A stretch of 64,000 bases of DNA, taken from positions 90,001-154,000 of the forward strand of contig CAJNDS010002380.1 of NCBI GenBank assembly GCA_905221605.1, read 5' to 3'. The stretch's first letter is position 1, and every line of letters starts with the position of its first letter. The DNA comes from Symbiodinium natans. Its lineage: Eukaryota; Sar; Dinophyceae; Suessiales; Symbiodiniaceae. The position numbers and the translations under genes are program-made. Below, one piece after another: positions 62,691-64,000 of this stretch. The notes beneath the pieces were generated by a model. The model searched no databases. It had not been told where the DNA came from and saw only the letters and a list, made by a program, of their open reading frames with translations.

Positions 62691-62810
62691 GGATGTTCCC
62701 CCCTTATACTAGCAGCTCCTCAATAGGGAAGAGGGTTTACGGTTTAGGGTTTAGGGAATAGGGGGTACTACAATCCCCAGTAAGGACTACTAAGAAAAGG
62801 GAGATCATCG
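62691..62810. mobile_element. MITE, GGATGTTCCCCC family (copy 3), with telomere-like insert
   Basis: Left end GGATGTTCCCCCCTTATACT then AGCAG and TCCTCAATAGGGA; right end AAGGACTACTAAGAAAAGGG followed by AGATCATC. The centre holds TTTACGGTTTAGGGTTTAGGG and GGGGGTACTACAATCCCC. Confidence 0.6.
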
Positions 62811-62814
62811 GAAG

Positions 62815-64000
62815 GTTTAGGGTTTAGTGTTTTTTTGGCATCCAAGGGGTGGATGTTGCGTGGAACAGGGGTTTGAAGTGTTTTGGTGCTAGCGGGTCAT
62901 GGGGCCTTTCAACCCGTGCCCCCCCCCTTTGTGGAGGAGAGTGTGTACAGTTTCCAAAGCCCCCTGCAACCCCGAAAACCCACCTCAGCTTGAATGCCTC
63001 TTCACCAGGAAGTCATGACTGTCAACTGTCAACTGCCAAGAGTCCTGCAGTTGTGTGCGAATTCGAAGGAAGCTCCGTCCTGTGGTCACCCGGCAGTGCG
63101 GAACTCAACAAAGTAGAGTCAGCATAAAATGGTGCTGACCGGAACAATGCCCGAGGCAGCATGCCTTGAGGACTTGGGACTGGCTTATGGTTTAGCGTCA
63201 GGGAAAGAATAGGGTTTCAGCCGAGGCCGGCCCTGGTAGCAGCATTCGCGTGCGTCCGATGACCTCGATTTAGATTCTCGACCAATCCTGGGTGCTTCTG
63301 AGAATTGGGATCCCCCGCACAAAGGAGTATCTTGCGACACCGATGTATCTTGGTACGGTCTGAGTATTCTTGCCCCCAGAAGTGCCTTAATGGACAAGGG
63401 ATCCCATGCGGTTGGAAGCCTCACGTCGTCAGACGCGCTGCCAAGCACAAACGGATAAGATAACCGGCAACTTTGCCAGAGTCGGTTTACTGACACATGG
63501 CTCTTTATCAAGAAATCGCGTAGCCTACACAGTGCTTGTTCCTTATAAATTAGCATTTTTATAGGGCTTTTAGTGTTCTCTTCGTTCATATTCTAGTAGG
63601 AGATTTCGTGCGGTTAACTTACAAATCCCCAATAAAATGCTCTTTTCGTACAATTTTTTTATCAGGATTCCAAGGAGTTGATTGGTGTGACAATAGGATG
63701 AGTGAATAAGCCCAGAGGATAGAATGCTTTCAAGGTTTAGAAATCCTATTACAAAACGCTCTCTTGTTTCGTTCAATCATTCATTTCGTACACTTGTAAT
63801 ATAAATTCACGCGTGTACTCGCTCATTCACTCACCACACCTTTATGATTATATTAACGAATGAATGAGCTTAATGACTTGGAAATCTAGTAGTAATATCC
63901 CCAATTCGTTCTGCTTCGTTCACGCAGCATGCAGGGTGGGCTTGTGCTTGGTGGCATAGCTTGTGGAGCAGATAGTGATCCCCTTTCCAGGGCACGAGCG
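62815..64000. other. No gene recognised
   Basis: Leaves the telomere-like-repeat region; from about 63500 the DNA becomes AT-rich with TTCGTTCA/GAATGA words. The frames at 63185-63589 and 63570-63776 (-) have no recognisable features. Confidence 0.4.

Larger units (their letters stand above)
38700..63000. repeat. Dispersed telomere-like heptamers (CCCTAAA / TTTAGGG)
   Basis: Dozens of short, mostly degenerate arrays in both orientations. The longest CCCTAAA runs are at 53289-53404 (about 16 units), 59777-59836, 61797-61930 and 62035-62100. Others are at 39713-39790, 41293-41351, 42110-42141, 44440-44523 and 46095-46122. TTTAGGG runs include 42281-42311, 43640-43665, 54009-54041 and 56320-56349. 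Arrays are internal, interrupted and alternate in orientation, so this is not a chromosome end. Most lie inside introns of the genes described below. Confidence 0.9.

Noticed and set aside
38700-63000. A chromosome end or true telomere
   Set aside because: Arrays are short, degenerate, in both orientations and interspersed with exons; unique DNA continues on both sides.

Overview
The window looks like nuclear DNA of a dinoflagellate alga. This is an inference from four things seen here: retroelements of types known from dinoflagellate genomes (a copia element whose pol carries a methyltransferase-like tail, and a DIRS-like reverse transcriptase), plant/dinoflagellate-type telomere-like heptamers (TTTAGGG/CCCTAAA) scattered internally rather than at an end, host genes cut into very small exons with some apparent GC donors, and very long simple repeats. 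Nothing suggests bacteria: there are no operons, ribosome-binding sites or CRISPR arrays, and I recognise no rRNA or tRNA.

Layout. 0.2-3.6 kb: a foldback hairpin, short tandem repeats and a broken Pif1-like helicase (C-terminal half on +, a possible N-terminal half on -). 3.8-5.3 kb: a tandem array interrupted by a 333-bp TA-flanked MITE. 5.6-10.9 kb (-): a retroelement with gag-like ORF1, an in-frame TGA, ORF2 (DNA-methylase-like plus 2-oxoglutarate/Fe dioxygenase-like domains), then ORF3 (reverse transcriptase/RNase H) in the -1 frame. 11.3-12.0 kb: a companion ORF. 13.3-14.9 kb: microsatellite and minisatellites. 15.5-17.6 kb (-): a MULE-type transposase with a SWIM finger and at least one small intron. 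17.9-20.4 kb: C-rich and minisatellite DNA. 20.4-22.9 kb: a tract saturated with CAAT on the + strand, overlapping a 416-codon ORF on -. 22.9-26.9 kb (-): a 5'-truncated copia RT joined to a two-ORF protein of unknown family, with a five-copy GAACGGGCGTTC array upstream. 27.9-35.3 kb (-): a copia element with decayed gag, an intact 1646-codon pol and a membrane/Cys-His third ORF.

38-63 kb is different: GC-rich + strand host genes in tiny exons separated by introns full of degenerate telomere-like heptamers. Three genes can be built: an unrecognised gene (at least 8 phase-consistent exons, 41.4-47.1 kb), an aldo/keto reductase (2 exons, 49.36-50.36 kb) and a cyclophilin-type peptidyl-prolyl isomerase (at least 9 exons, 54.0-60.8 kb). 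Introns of the first and third tend to begin with TTTAGGG-orientation repeats and end with CCCTAAA-orientation repeats, so many could fold back on themselves; the reductase intron instead looks like a tiny inverted-repeat transposon.

Exon calls rest on reading frame, phase and splice-site logic by eye; no alignment or search was run.
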